DNA of 40,316 bases, from NCBI GenBank assembly GCA_945871895.1, contig CAMBXP010000013.1, forward strand, positions 1 to 40,316. Reading direction: 5' to 3'. Source of the stretch: Chryseobacterium gleum. Lineage in GTDB: Bacteria; Bacteroidota; Bacteroidia; Flavobacteriales_C; GCA-002722245. Shown piece after piece: positions 8,504 to 17,490 of this stretch. The translations under genes were made by a program, and so were the position numbers. How positions within the stretch are numbered: the stretch's first letter is position 1; every line of letters starts with the position of its first letter. Below the pieces are notes generated by a model that was given only the letters and a program-made list of their open reading frames with translations, was not told where the DNA came from and did no database searches.

Positions 8504-9350
8504 GAGGTTTGGCTATTAAGCTGATATCGAAATTTTTCACAGTGTGAGTCAAAGCGCCCACAGAAATGAAGTCCACCCCAGTTTCGGCGTAGTTCACAAT
8601 GGTCTTTTCATTGATACCACCTGATGCTTCAGTTTCGTATTGTTTATTGATTTTTTTTACAGCTTCCTTTAAATCACTAACACTAAAATTATCAAGCATA
8701 ATTCTATGCACATTTCCCTTATTTAAAACTACATCTAGTTCTTCGAAATCGCGCACTTCAACTTCAATTTTAATGTCGAGTTTGTTGTTTTTTATGTATT
8801 CGTTGGCTTTGTCGATAGCAATGCTAATTCCACCCGAGAAATCAACATGGTTGTCTTTAATCATAATCATATCGTACAAGCCCATTCTGTGGTTTTTTCC
8901 TCCTCCAATAGTAACAGCCTCTTTTTCTAAGAATCGAATTCCAGGAGTAGTCTTGCGCGTATCTAAAATTTTGGTTGAGGTATGTTTTATCTTATTGTTT
9001 AAATAGTGGGTGTAAGTGGCGATTCCCGACATTCGCTGCATCACATTTAATGCGATTCTTTCCATGGCCAAAATATTTCTCGCATTTCCCTTTAAAGAGA
9101 TAAGTGTATCGCCATATTTAACCTTGTCGCCGTCTGTGAAGTGCTTAACAATGCTAATGCTTTCATCATAAAAATGAAAAATCTCCTCAGCTCTATTGAT
9201 ACCTGCAATGATGCCTTCGTCTTTACACAATACAATAGCTTCAACTTTGCTGTTTGGCGGAATAGTAGATAATGAACTGTGATCTCCGGTGCTGATGTCT
9301 TCAGCGATGGCATTTTGCATGAAGTTTTTAAAAATATCGAAATTATTCAT
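8493..9350 (-). CDS. nadC: NadC, nicotinate-nucleotide pyrophosphorylase (carboxylating)
   Basis: Quinolinate phosphoribosyltransferase: converts quinolinate and PRPP to nicotinate mononucleotide, CO2 and PPi in de novo NAD synthesis. The 285-aa protein shows the family core DTRKTTPGIR, GGGKNHRMGL, MIMIKDNH and, near the end, EASGGI followed by GVDFISVGALTH. The gene overlaps both neighbours: 8 nt with the DUF4783-like gene (9343-9350) and 11 nt with yihY (8493-8503). All three are probably one transcript. No nadA or nadB is in the window. Confidence 0.96.
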   Translation of the reverse strand: MNNFDIFKNFMQNAIAEDISTGDHSSLSTIPPNSKVEAIVLCKDEGIIAGINRAEEIFHFYDESISIVKHFTDGDKVKYGDTLISLKGNARNILAMERIALNVMQRMSGIATYTHYLNNKIKHTSTKILDTRKTTPGIRFLEKEAVTIGGGKNHRMGLYDMIMIKDNHVDFSGGISIAIDKANEYIKNNKLDIKIEVEVRDFEELDVVLNKGNVHRIMLDNFSVSDLKEAVKKINKQYETEASGGINEKTIVNYAETGVDFISVGALTHTVKNFDISLIAKPHEQ

Positions 9351-9723
9351 TGGCAGAGACTATACGGAGTTTATGAATTAGCATGGTGTTGTTTGTTGGT
9401 TTCAGATAATAGTAAACCTGAAAATTACCAGCACTGGTAGTAAGGCTGCCAATCACGTACATGCTGCCGTCTTGCGAATTTCCTTGGTGATTAGATTTAA
9501 ATGCTGTAGGAGCGTGTTTTTCGAAAAAACTTTTGAGAATTTGCCCGGCCTGTGCGGCACTATAAACACTCTCGGTGCTGTTTACTGTTAAATCAATATT
9601 GGTATTAAAGTATTGTTGCAAAGCTGGCGCATTTCCACTTTTTAATGCAGCGTTAATGCTGTCTTGTATGCCTGGAGCAACCAACATTGCGCTTGCAAGG
9701 AGAATGGATAATAGTATTTTCAT
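9343..9723 (-). CDS. DUF4783-like exported protein
   Basis: A 126-aa protein with a signal peptide (about residues 1-18). The mature part resembles an NTF2-like fold as in DUF4783: a helical start (SINAALKSGNAPALQQYF) and then beta-rich sequence ending YYYLKPTNNTMLIHKLRI. The function is unknown. I recall DUF4783 genes beside nadC in many Bacteroidota, which supports the name, but no search was run. It is the first gene of the nadC operon. The 144-nt gap to rlmH must carry divergent promoters. Confidence 0.78.
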   Translation of the reverse strand: MKILLSILLASAMLVAPGIQDSINAALKSGNAPALQQYFNTNIDLTVNSTESVYSAAQAGQILKSFFEKHAPTAFKSNHQGNSQDGSMYVIGSLTTSAGNFQVYYYLKPTNNTMLIHKLRIVSANE

Positions 9724-9838
9724 TAGAAAGAATAATTAAGTAAAAAACTGAATTTATACCGACGAAAACATATTGGCAAATATCGAACCAAAATGGCGAG
9801 TTTGTAGAGTCGATAAAATCCAAGCCGAAAGATAATGG

Positions 9839-9846
9839 TAATTTTG
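9839..9846 (+). promoter_or_regulatory. Candidate -7 box for rlmH
   Basis: TAATTTTG matches TAnnTTTG and ends 21 nt before the ATG at 9868. It overlaps the alternative upstream ATG (9835), which supports the internal start. Confidence 0.4.
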
Positions 9847-9867
9847 CTTATTTTCACCAAACAAAAT

Positions 9868-10335
9868 ATGAAAATTAAGATAGTAGAAATTGGGAAGACT
9901 CAGCAAAAAGAGTGGCAAGCGTTCATCGATGAATATCTTTCGAGAGCTAAAAAATACAGAGGAGTTGAGTTAATTACTTTACAGCCTAAAATTAGAAGAA
10001 CAGAAAGCAACGAAATTAAAGAGGCGGAGGGTAAATTATTACTAGAGCTTTATGGTCAGCAATCTCAAAATGTGGTGTTGTTAGACGAATTAGGCAAAGA
10101 ATTTTCATCTGAAGGTTTTGCCGATTTTATTGCCAAGCATACTTTAAGTGGTAAAAAAGAATTGGTTTTTGTGATTGGAGGAGCGCATGGCTTTAGTGTT
10201 GCTGTTCGCGAGCATTTTAAAAATGTAATTGCTTTATCGCAAATGACTTTCACCCATCAAATGGTACGCTTGATATTTATTGAGCAATTGTACCGTGCTT
10301 TTACTATTTTAGCCAACGAAAAGTATCACCATTAA
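9868..10335 (+). CDS. rlmH: RlmH, 23S rRNA (pseudouridine1915-N3)-methyltransferase
   Basis: A SPOUT methyltransferase acting on pseudouridine 1915 in helix 69 of 23S rRNA, on assembled ribosomes. With the start at 9868 it is 155 aa, the family's usual length; the upstream in-frame ATG (9835) would add 11 residues and overlap a promoter box. Family motifs near the C-terminus are FVIGGAHGFS, then ALSQMTFTHQMVRLIFIEQLYRA, ending YHH. Those residues form the knotted SAM-binding site. The next gene starts 9 nt downstream on the same strand. Confidence 0.95.
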   Translation: MKIKIVEIGKTQQKEWQAFIDEYLSRAKKYRGVELITLQPKIRRTESNEIKEAEGKLLLELYGQQSQNVVLLDELGKEFSSEGFADFIAKHTLSGKKELVFVIGGAHGFSVAVREHFKNVIALSQMTFTHQMVRLIFIEQLYRAFTILANEKYHH

Positions 10336-10344
10336 TTATATAGC

Positions 10345-11739
10345 GTGCTTTATTACCGTATTCAAATAGGAGGAATAGTTGATTGGTACATGGGTCCCAT
10401 ATACTTCTTTTTGATCATCTTTCTTTTGAAAAAGACGGTGAAAGATGGAGATGAGTATGAGCGCAAGTTGTTTTCTAAGGGTTTAATCATCAAGTTGTTT
10501 TCAGCCCTTTCCATCGCTTTCGTGTATTTGTTTTACTATGAAGGTGGGGATACCATTATCTACATGCACGATGCTAACATCATGGCCTCTCTTTTTTTTG
10601 ATGATATAAATGTGTTTTCTGATTTCCTTTTTAACGGTTTGATTGATTCTGAGTCGGGGAGTGTTAGCAACTGGAAACATTTTTTTAAGGTGAGGGGTCT
10701 TTATAACAATTATTTCCTTTACCGCAATGATGAAAGGGCCTTTTTTATGGTTCGTTTAATGGGTGTTGTCGCAATTATTACCAACGGTTCTTTTATTGCG
10801 AGTGGAATGGTGGTAGGAGCGTTTTGTTATCTAGGGACCTGGAAAATCTACAAATTGTTTGTCGAGTATTACCCTAGTTTTAGAAAACAATTGTCTTATA
10901 CGATTATCTTTATTCCTTCTGTAATGTTTTGGGGTGCAGGAGTGTTAAAGGATCCTGTAACATTAGGTGCTTTGGGATTTTTAATGTATTACGTTCATAA
11001 TATTTTAAAGAGTCGGAAGGTGCTTATATCTATTATTTACATTGTAATATTTTCATTTCTTATCATTTCTATTAAACCGTATATTCTTAATGCTTTTATT
11101 GTGGGCGTGGGTTGCTGGTTGTTGTCTAACTATATGGTTAAAATTCAATCGGCTGTATTTAAGGCCTTAATTTTTCCAATTTTGCTTGTTGTGTCCATTG
11201 GGGCTGTATTTGGATTGCTCAGTTTGTTTTCTGGTGACACGGGAAAATATTCATTTGATAAAGCTTTGGATGAGGCAGCTTTGGTGCAATCTGATTTAAA
11301 GCAAGATTATTATGGTGGTCATCGTTTTGATATTGGAAGCTTTGAGCCCACCTTATCGGGAGTTTTAGGGAAAGCACCAATTGCAATTGCTACCACTCTT
11401 TATCGCCCATTTATTTGGGAAGCAAACAACGTATTTGTAATGCTCTCAGCTCTTGAATCAACGGTAATTATTGTATTTACCTTTTTGGCTATTTTCCGAA
11501 TTAAATTATTGAATTTACAAGGAGTGCTTTTGGCCAATCCTTTGTTGTTTTTCTCGTTCGTGTTTTCACTGTTTTTTGCGTTTTTTATCGGATTGACAAG
11601 TGCGAATTTCGGGGCCTTAGTACGCTATAAAATTCCTTTAATGCCATTTTATATTTCAATGGTTTTCATCTTAAGTAATTATTCCAAATTGCCTAAGAAA
11701 GTTCAAGAAGTTTTACCTACTAAAGGCTTGGTAGTTTAA
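10345..11739 (+). CDS. Polytopic membrane protein of unknown function, possibly polysaccharide-related
   Basis: A 464-aa protein with about nine to ten hydrophobic segments and no signal peptide. I do not recognise it with certainty. An acidic YYEGGDTIIYMHDA stretch sits in a loop after the second helix, and a second soluble loop (about 300-345) is rich in charged residues. Large polytopic proteins of this kind next to glycosyltransferases are often polysaccharide polymerases (Wzy/EpsG-like), but no catalytic motif proves that here. The start is a GTG at 10345, 9 nt after rlmH; an ATG at 10390 is the alternative. It converges with the GT4 gene, sharing TTAA at the stops (11736-11739). Confidence 0.75.
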   Translation: MLYYRIQIGGIVDWYMGPIYFFLIIFLLKKTVKDGDEYERKLFSKGLIIKLFSALSIAFVYLFYYEGGDTIIYMHDANIMASLFFDDINVFSDFLFNGLIDSESGSVSNWKHFFKVRGLYNNYFLYRNDERAFFMVRLMGVVAIITNGSFIASGMVVGAFCYLGTWKIYKLFVEYYPSFRKQLSYTIIFIPSVMFWGAGVLKDPVTLGALGFLMYYVHNILKSRKVLISIIYIVIFSFLIISIKPYILNAFIVGVGCWLLSNYMVKIQSAVFKALIFPILLVVSIGAVFGLLSLFSGDTGKYSFDKALDEAALVQSDLKQDYYGGHRFDIGSFEPTLSGVLGKAPIAIATTLYRPFIWEANNVFVMLSALESTVIIVFTFLAIFRIKLLNLQGVLLANPLLFFSFVFSLFFAFFIGLTSANFGALVRYKIPLMPFYISMVFILSNYSKLPKKVQEVLPTKGLVV

Positions 11740-12932
11740 AGTAATTGCTGGTATAAACTGTAATAGAAACTTACTCCACTTTTGATATCGAAGTAAGAAA
11801 TGGCATTTTCTCTCAAAACGTTTTTGTTTGCTTCAGCTATAGGTTGGTTTAGTTTGAAATCTTGGTCAAGTAATACCAATCCTTCATGGTTGTATTTCTC
11901 AGCAATAAAATCTAAATCACCTATTCCTTTCAATGAAATGGCTGGTATGCCGCAAGCCCAGTATTCGCCTAATTTAGTCGGACTCCTACCAATAGTTGAA
12001 AAGGCCATTTTGTATAAAATTATACCTATGTCGCTGGCTTGTAAATATTGGTGAACCCCACTATATTCGGCAGAAGTAAAACAAATGTTTATTTCAACAT
12101 TCATTTCTTTGGCTGCATTTAAAATTAAGTTTTTGTCGTCTTTCGATAAAATCAACAAATACTTTTTTTGATTCGACGGGATAGCCAAAAACATTTTAAT
12201 GATGTCTTTAGGAGGATAGTTTGCGCCTATAGATCCGCTGTATATTACCACATAGGCATCTACAGGAATATTTAATTCTATTCTGATTTTGTTTCGTGTA
12301 TTAACATCGAATGCCTTAAATACGTCGAAATCAACGCAGGTAGGAATTACACCAATCTTCTCCTCTCTTTGTTTGAATTTCTCTACAATTTCTTTTTTAC
12401 CAGCATAGGTGAGTGATACTGAAATATCCGACTCTTCGAAGAATTGAGCTTCCTTTCTTTTGAAATAATTGTATACGGGTTTAAATATGGGATTGCCCCA
12501 CAAGCCGCTCTCCAGTTTCTCATCTGGCCACCATCCGCGCATATCAAAAATGAATTTGGTACCATACTTCTTTTTCACTTTTTGACCAAGGATCGCCGAC
12601 ATATATCCTCTGCAATGCACCACGTCATAATGGTTTTTTCTGTAGAGCTCCTTAATCTTTTTCCATCCTTCTCTCAAGTCGTAAACAGTTGAAATAATGG
12701 GTGGCGATTTATGGTATTTAAGACTATGCCATTCAATAGAGGTGTTCTTCAAAATTTCTCTCACTCTATTGCCGTTCTTCTCGAAATTTTCTGGTTTATC
12801 AAAGGAAATAATGTCGTATTCAATTCCTTTTTCTTTGTTGATGCGAGAAGTGTAGGCTAAAATTTGTGATTGCCCAAGAGGGTCGGTTAACCCATCGTAA
12901 GAAAGGTATAAAACTCTACACTTTTTGCTCAT
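11736..12932 (-). CDS. GT4-family glycosyltransferase
   Basis: A 398-aa GT-B glycosyltransferase that probably adds a sugar to a lipid-linked or polysaccharide acceptor at the cytoplasmic membrane. The N-terminal Rossmann half opens with VLYLSYDGLTDPLGQSQ and has DVVHCRGYMS and FDMRGWWPDE. The C-terminal donor-binding half has VVIYSGSIG, and SPTKLGEYWACGIPAIS, in which the E of the KLGEYWA segment is the conserved GT4 nucleotide-sugar contact. The start overlaps the end of the epimerase gene by 17 nt, so the two are co-transcribed. Donor and acceptor cannot be deduced. Confidence 0.9.
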   Translation of the reverse strand: MSKKCRVLYLSYDGLTDPLGQSQILAYTSRINKEKGIEYDIISFDKPENFEKNGNRVREILKNTSIEWHSLKYHKSPPIISTVYDLREGWKKIKELYRKNHYDVVHCRGYMSAILGQKVKKKYGTKFIFDMRGWWPDEKLESGLWGNPIFKPVYNYFKRKEAQFFEESDISVSLTYAGKKEIVEKFKQREEKIGVIPTCVDFDVFKAFDVNTRNKIRIELNIPVDAYVVIYSGSIGANYPPKDIIKMFLAIPSNQKKYLLILSKDDKNLILNAAKEMNVEINICFTSAEYSGVHQYLQASDIGIILYKMAFSTIGRSPTKLGEYWACGIPAISLKGIGDLDFIAEKYNHEGLVLLDQDFKLNQPIAEANKNVLRENAISYFDIKSGVSFYYSLYQQLL

Positions 12933-13875
12933 GGTACCATTTTACAAAGCTAGAAATTCCATCTTCCAATGAGGTAGAAGGGGCGTAGCCGAATAGTTTT
13001 TTAGCCTTGTCGATATTGGCGAAAGTGATATCTACATCACCAGGTTGCATAGGCTGATGATTGATTTTTACTTTTTTATTCATCACTTTTTCGATGGTAG
13101 CGATAAGGTCTTTTAATTTTACTGGTGTGTTATTGCCCAAATTCACTATTTCGTAAACGTTCTCATGAGTGCTAATGTAGTTGCAGGCCCCCATGATTCC
13201 TTGCACCGTATCATTTACAAAAGTATAATCTCGTGAGGTAGAACCGTCGCCGTACATGGTGATTTCTTTACCTTCGTCGACTAGCTTAATGAACTTGTGA
13301 ATGGCTAAATCGGGGCGTTGGCGCGGACCAAAAACAGTAAAGAAACGAAGATTAACTACGTCTAATTTGTACAAATGATGTGCAGTGTGTGTTATTAATT
13401 CACATGCTTTTTTCGATGCTGCATAAGGCGATATTGGCTGGTCTACATTATCTGTTTCTGTAAACGGAATACTTTTATTGTTACCGTAAATGGAAGACGA
13501 TGATGCGAAAACAAATTTCATGATATGTCTTTCTTTACACAAGTTCAATAGGTTTTGCGTTGCAATCACATTATCGTTCAAATAAGCGATCGGGTCTTTC
13601 AAGGAGGGAAGCACTCCCGCTTTTGCAGCCAAATGAACAATGATATCTATGTCAATTCCAATTTGATCAAAAACATTGCTGTCTTTCAAATCGCCTTCAA
13701 TAAACTGAAAATGTGTGTTGCTTAGCAACCCCTTTAGATTTTGCTCTTTAATTTCCCTTTTGTAAAAAGGGTCGAAATTGTCGATACCCACCACCTGATG
13801 ACCTTCTTTCAAAAGCGTTTCACTCAAGTGAGAACCAATAAATCCTCCACAACCTGTAATTAAATATGAAGCCAT
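12916..13875 (-). CDS. NAD-dependent nucleotide-sugar epimerase, likely UDP-glucuronate 4-epimerase type
   Basis: A 319-aa extended short-chain dehydrogenase/reductase. The Rossmann glycine motif TGCGGFIGSH lies near residue 7, the catalytic serine region is SSSSIYG, and YAASK holds the catalytic tyrosine and lysine. RFFTVFGPRQRPDLAI is the substrate-domain signature typical of UDP-glucuronate/UDP-glucose 4-epimerases of the CapI/Gae group. It probably converts UDP-GlcA to UDP-GalA for surface glycans; other UDP-sugar epimerase specificities are possible. It is first in a two-gene operon with the GT4 gene. It diverges from the TolC gene across a 157-nt gap in which I see no clear promoter pair. 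Confidence 0.88.
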   Translation of the reverse strand: MASYLITGCGGFIGSHLSETLLKEGHQVVGIDNFDPFYKREIKEQNLKGLLSNTHFQFIEGDLKDSNVFDQIGIDIDIIVHLAAKAGVLPSLKDPIAYLNDNVIATQNLLNLCKERHIMKFVFASSSSIYGNNKSIPFTETDNVDQPISPYAASKKACELITHTAHHLYKLDVVNLRFFTVFGPRQRPDLAIHKFIKLVDEGKEITMYGDGSTSRDYTFVNDTVQGIMGACNYISTHENVYEIVNLGNNTPVKLKDLIATIEKVMNKKVKINHQPMQPGDVDITFANIDKAKKLFGYAPSTSLEDGISSFVKWYHEQKV

Positions 13876-14032
13876 TTTTTTTCTTGTGTGCGCTAAGATA
13901 AAAATTAAAGGCTATTTAGGGTAGTGCCCATGATAATAATGGCAAAAAGTGTTAAAAAGCAGATATAAATCTGATGTATTTAGTAGTTTTACCTCGCTCT
14001 ATTTCAGTTTCTTTGCTTTAAAACAACTTTTC

Positions 14033-15364
14033 ATGTTTATACCTAAATTTTTATTCTCTGCTGCAGCTGTCCTTTTTGGTGCAAGTGCAGTTGCTCAAAA
14101 TGAAACAACTCTTAAGCAATGCATTGAGTATGGTATTCAAAACAGTTTAACATTGCAAAAGGCTTCTTTAGAAGTTGATAAAAATAAACAGAAGGAGAAA
14201 GAGGTGCTTTCAACGGGGTTACCTCAAATCAACAGCAATTTTACGTTTAACGACAATCTAAATCTTCTTACCCAGCTTATTCCAGGCGAAATCATTGGTA
14301 AGCCAGGCACCTTGATTCCTGCTAGATTTGGCACGCAATACAATTTTACTGCGGGTTTCACTGCCTCACAAATGATTTACAATCAAACATTATTGGTAGG
14401 CGTTAAGGCTGCTCGTGTAGCAGAAGATTTGGCGAATTTAGGGGTTGAGAAAACGCAACAACAATTGATTTACGATATATCTACAGCGTACTACGCCGCG
14501 CAAATAAGCAATGTACAAAAGGAAATTGTGGAGAGTAACTTAAAGAAAGTAAGCAAACTTAAATTGGTCACCAAGTCACAATACGAAAACGGATTAGCAA
14601 AGAAAACCGATTACGATAGATTGCAAGTGAGTGAAACCAACCTGCAAACAGAATTGGAAAATATTGATCAAACGGCAGAGTATCAAGCAGGAATGCTCAA
14701 GTTTATGATGGGGATGAGATTGGATTCTGCTCTAAAAATCAGCAAATTAATTGAACCACGTGCTCTTCAATTGTCAACGCCGCAGCACAATGTGGCTAAC
14801 AATATCGATGTTAGAATTATTGAATCTCAAAAGGAATTGAATGAGCTAAATATCAAACAGTTTTATGCTGGATATGTGCCCGCTTTGAATGCCAATGCTA
14901 CTTACAATTGGCAGAATATGGGCAATGAGGTACATTTGGTAGGTGAAAACGCGAATTGGTACAACAACACCATGGTTGGTCTGTCTTTAACAGTGCCTAT
15001 TTTCGACGGACTCAACAAGCATTACAAAGCTACACAAGCTAAGATACAGCAAGAACAACTTGATTTAGATGCCCTCAATTTGGCAGAGAGTATCCGACTT
15101 CAAAATCAAAATGCTTACAATAAGTTGAAAGCAAGCAAGGCGTCGGTGCGGGTGCAAGAAAAGAACATGAAGCTGGCCGAAGAAATTTACACAAGTACGC
15201 AAGAGCAATACAACGGTGGCTTGGTGTCTTTAAGTGAATTGATGCATGCTGAAACGGCGCAGAAGGAAGCGCAAAATAACTATTTGAGGGCTTTGGTGCA
15301 GGTTAAGTTGGCTGAGCTAGATTTGCTAAAAGCAAGCGGAAATATTGATAGTATCATTAAGTAA
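14033..15364 (+). CDS. TolC-family outer-membrane efflux protein
   Basis: The outer-membrane channel component of a tripartite efflux or type I export system. From the ATG at 14033 it is 443 aa with a signal peptide ending AVAQN. I prefer this start to the upstream ATG at 13949, which would put 28 residues before the signal sequence. Two related halves each carry long heptad-rich helices, the TolC duplication. Recognisable stretches are LTLQKASLEVDKNK, FTAGFTASQMIYN in the first barrel portion, and VGLSLTVPIFDGLNKHYK in the second. No membrane-fusion or RND partner gene lies next to it, so the substrate is unknown. Confidence 0.92.
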   Translation: MFIPKFLFSAAAVLFGASAVAQNETTLKQCIEYGIQNSLTLQKASLEVDKNKQKEKEVLSTGLPQINSNFTFNDNLNLLTQLIPGEIIGKPGTLIPARFGTQYNFTAGFTASQMIYNQTLLVGVKAARVAEDLANLGVEKTQQQLIYDISTAYYAAQISNVQKEIVESNLKKVSKLKLVTKSQYENGLAKKTDYDRLQVSETNLQTELENIDQTAEYQAGMLKFMMGMRLDSALKISKLIEPRALQLSTPQHNVANNIDVRIIESQKELNELNIKQFYAGYVPALNANATYNWQNMGNEVHLVGENANWYNNTMVGLSLTVPIFDGLNKHYKATQAKIQQEQLDLDALNLAESIRLQNQNAYNKLKASKASVRVQEKNMKLAEEIYTSTQEQYNGGLVSLSELMHAETAQKEAQNNYLRALVQVKLAELDLLKASGNIDSIIK

Positions 15365-15393
15365 AAAGCTGATTGAACACGAGCATCATTCTA

Positions 15394-16845
15394 TTAATGA
15401 GTGATGGCAATAGAATAGGGGTCGACAGATACTTCCCTTTTGCTTCCCCCAATTAATTTAAGAGTCTTCAAATCGATAAATTGGTAGTAGCCATTTCTTC
15501 CGCCACAATAAGAGGAGTGATGAGGAGTTGGGCCATCTGAAGCTATGTTTCTATTTACAATATACAATAGATCTTTGTTGTCATTCGCTTGCAGTCCGTG
15601 CGGTTGATAGCCACTTTTAATCGTTGTTATTTTAGTGTTGTTGGTGTAATCAATAGCTGTAATCGACCCTTTAATTCCTTCAGAAATATAGGTGTCGTCT
15701 TCCATGCAAGAAACAAAGAGCAAATGATATTTAGTCGAAAAAGAAAATTCAACCGGATATTTTCCTGTATTGATGACAGCAATTAAAGTGTCTTTTTTGG
15801 TATCCATTACTCGAACTTCATTGCTTGTTTGACAAGATAAAAAGTACTTCGATTGATCAGGAGAAAATGCAATTTCGTGAATATCTAAAGATGAGTTTTT
15901 GTTGAGCGCAGCATTTTTTTCGGCCACCACAGTTTGAAAATCTACATTATCTAAATCTTCAATATTGGCGCGGTAAAGATAGTTTCCTTTGTTGGCTGAA
16001 ACATACATTGCGGTGTCGTTCAAAAGCGCAATGCCGTGTGGAAATTCCAAAGCACCATTGCCAATAATTTTTTTAAGAGTTTTAGTTTCTAAATTGATAC
16101 AAGCTACATGTCCGCTAGAATTCCAATCCACAGTGTACGCCATTTTCGAATCAGATGAGAAAGCGATGGTATTCCACGATCCAGCGGGAAGCGGAACAGT
16201 AGCGACCAATTTATCATCTAAAGTGGAGAAGATTTGAAACACATCGCCTGCCGCAAAACAAACGCACCAATATTTGCCATTGGGTGAAATCTTTACCATG
16301 TGTGGCGCTTCGGGGTTAGGGTTGTTGCCCACCGAGATGTAGCGCATGATTAAATTTGATGCGACATCAACAACAGCAACATTATCACATCCTTGATTCA
16401 CTATGTACGCTTTTTTTCGTGTTGGCTGATCAGAAAATTTCACAAAACCTTTGTTGTTGGGCGCTCCGCTGTCGATCCAATCAATCAACATTTTAACATC
16501 GCTTTCACTTAGTGGATGCTGATACAATGGCATGGTAGGTTTTACAGAAGTGCCAAAAGCGGAGTAGGTGTTGGTGAATAAGCGAAGGCTACTTAATGCT
16601 GAAAAATAAGGAATAGTAACTGCGCCACCGTTTCCACCTTGCATCATTTCATCCCAGGTAGAAAGAGATAATCCAGCTGCAGCATCTTTACTTGCTGAGG
16701 TATGACAACCTTGCGTTGCGCAGGAACTTAGCATTAATTTAGAAATATTGGCAGGGTAGCCCGAAGCTTTGGTATCAACAGCAGGTTCGTCTCTTTTGCA
16801 AGAGAAAAAAGCAATTAACAATAAAAAAGCTGTTGAATAGCGCAT
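15394..16845 (-). CDS. Lipoprotein with cytochrome-c-like domain and YncE/NHL-type beta-propeller
   Basis: A 483-aa exported lipoprotein. The signal peptide ends in a lipobox with the acylated cysteine at residue 16 (FFSC). Residues about 28-130 resemble the planctomycete-type cytochrome c domain: a haem site CATQGCH (42-48) with a C-x4-CH spacing instead of C-x2-CH, a candidate methionine ligand in TMPL (105), and IDWIDSGAPN. Residues about 140-480 are repeated blades with VAVVDVASN, HMVKISPNGKYW and FSFSTKYHLLFVSC, as in YncE-like seven-bladed propellers. It is probably periplasmic or surface-bound and has a redox or sensing role; the substrate is unknown. It converges with the TolC gene (29-nt gap). 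Confidence 0.85.
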   Translation of the reverse strand: MRYSTAFLLLIAFFSCKRDEPAVDTKASGYPANISKLMLSSCATQGCHTSASKDAAAGLSLSTWDEMMQGGNGGAVTIPYFSALSSLRLFTNTYSAFGTSVKPTMPLYQHPLSESDVKMLIDWIDSGAPNNKGFVKFSDQPTRKKAYIVNQGCDNVAVVDVASNLIMRYISVGNNPNPEAPHMVKISPNGKYWCVCFAAGDVFQIFSTLDDKLVATVPLPAGSWNTIAFSSDSKMAYTVDWNSSGHVACINLETKTLKKIIGNGALEFPHGIALLNDTAMYVSANKGNYLYRANIEDLDNVDFQTVVAEKNAALNKNSSLDIHEIAFSPDQSKYFLSCQTSNEVRVMDTKKDTLIAVINTGKYPVEFSFSTKYHLLFVSCMEDDTYISEGIKGSITAIDYTNNTKITTIKSGYQPHGLQANDNKDLLYIVNRNIASDGPTPHHSSYCGGRNGYYQFIDLKTLKLIGGSKREVSVDPYSIAITH

Positions 16846-16848
16846 TAT

Positions 16849-16879
16849 TAAAGATAATAGGATAAATGAAAATCGTAAA
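16849..16879 (-). promoter_or_regulatory. Two-box promoter for the cytochrome-c/propeller lipoprotein
   Basis: On the minus strand TTTA, exactly 19 nt, then TATCTTTA: one mismatch in each box against TTTG / TAnnTTTG. The -7 box ends 3 nt before the ATG at 16845, so transcription should begin at or beside the start codon. Confidence 0.55.
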
Positions 16880-16922
16880 AAGATTTTATGGATGAATTTA
16901 CATTTTATAGTACCTTGGCTTC

Positions 16923-17486
16923 ATGCACCAACATTTTATAATGCATAAGCCTTTTGGTTATTTGTGTCAGTTCGTTTGCGAGCTTCCTAAAAAGAAGTTG
17001 GTGGGCGAATTGTATGATTTTCCTGAAGGTACTATGGCAATTGGTAGATTGGATGAAAAGAGTGAGGGACTTTTATTGCTCACCACAGATGGCAATGTAA
17101 GTGAAGCTGTGAGAAGTAAAAAAGTAGAGAAGGAATATTATGCGCAGGTGGATGGATTGATTAGTGAGGAAGCAATAGCCAGCATGACACTAGGGGTAGA
17201 AATTGGCATTTTCGATATGAAATATATTACGCTTCCGTGCAAAGCCTTTCGTTTGGAAAAGACTCCCGCTTTTCCTTTGCGTTCAAAGAAAATTCGAGAT
17301 GATAGGCACGGACCCACATCATGGGTTTCTGTTACGCTTACCGAGGGTAAATTCAGACAGGTGCGTAAAATGTGCGCCGCTGTTGGTTATCCCGTTTTGC
17401 GCTTAATTAGAGTGCGTGTTGGAAAGATCCATTTAGGAGATTTGAAATCGGGGGAAGTACTAAAGTTAGAGCAATTGAATTATTAA
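16923..17486 (+). CDS. rluE: RsuA/RluE-family rRNA pseudouridine synthase
   Basis: Converts a uridine in 23S rRNA to pseudouridine; E. coli RluE acts at U2457. The 187-aa protein lacks the N-terminal S4 domain, as RluE does. The catalytic motif GRLDEKSEGLLLLTTDG (residues 41-57) contains the nucleophilic aspartate of GRLD. KEYYAQVDG and EGKFRQVRKM near the C-terminus are the other family motifs. The target site is inferred from size and family only. It ends 4 nt from the convergent hemerythrin-like gene. Confidence 0.9.
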   Translation: MHQHFIMHKPFGYLCQFVCELPKKKLVGELYDFPEGTMAIGRLDEKSEGLLLLTTDGNVSEAVRSKKVEKEYYAQVDGLISEEAIASMTLGVEIGIFDMKYITLPCKAFRLEKTPAFPLRSKKIRDDRHGPTSWVSVTLTEGKFRQVRKMCAAVGYPVLRLIRVRVGKIHLGDLKSGEVLKLEQLNY

Positions 17487-17490
17487 CCGA

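Noticed and set aside
8599..9006. A 135-codon plus-strand frame inside nadC
   Set aside because: Antisense to conserved nadC motifs; composition typical of a shadow frame.
6477..13875. One large contiguous polysaccharide island
   Set aside because: The sugar genes are interrupted by nadC, yihY and rlmH and lie on both strands, so a single locus is not supported.
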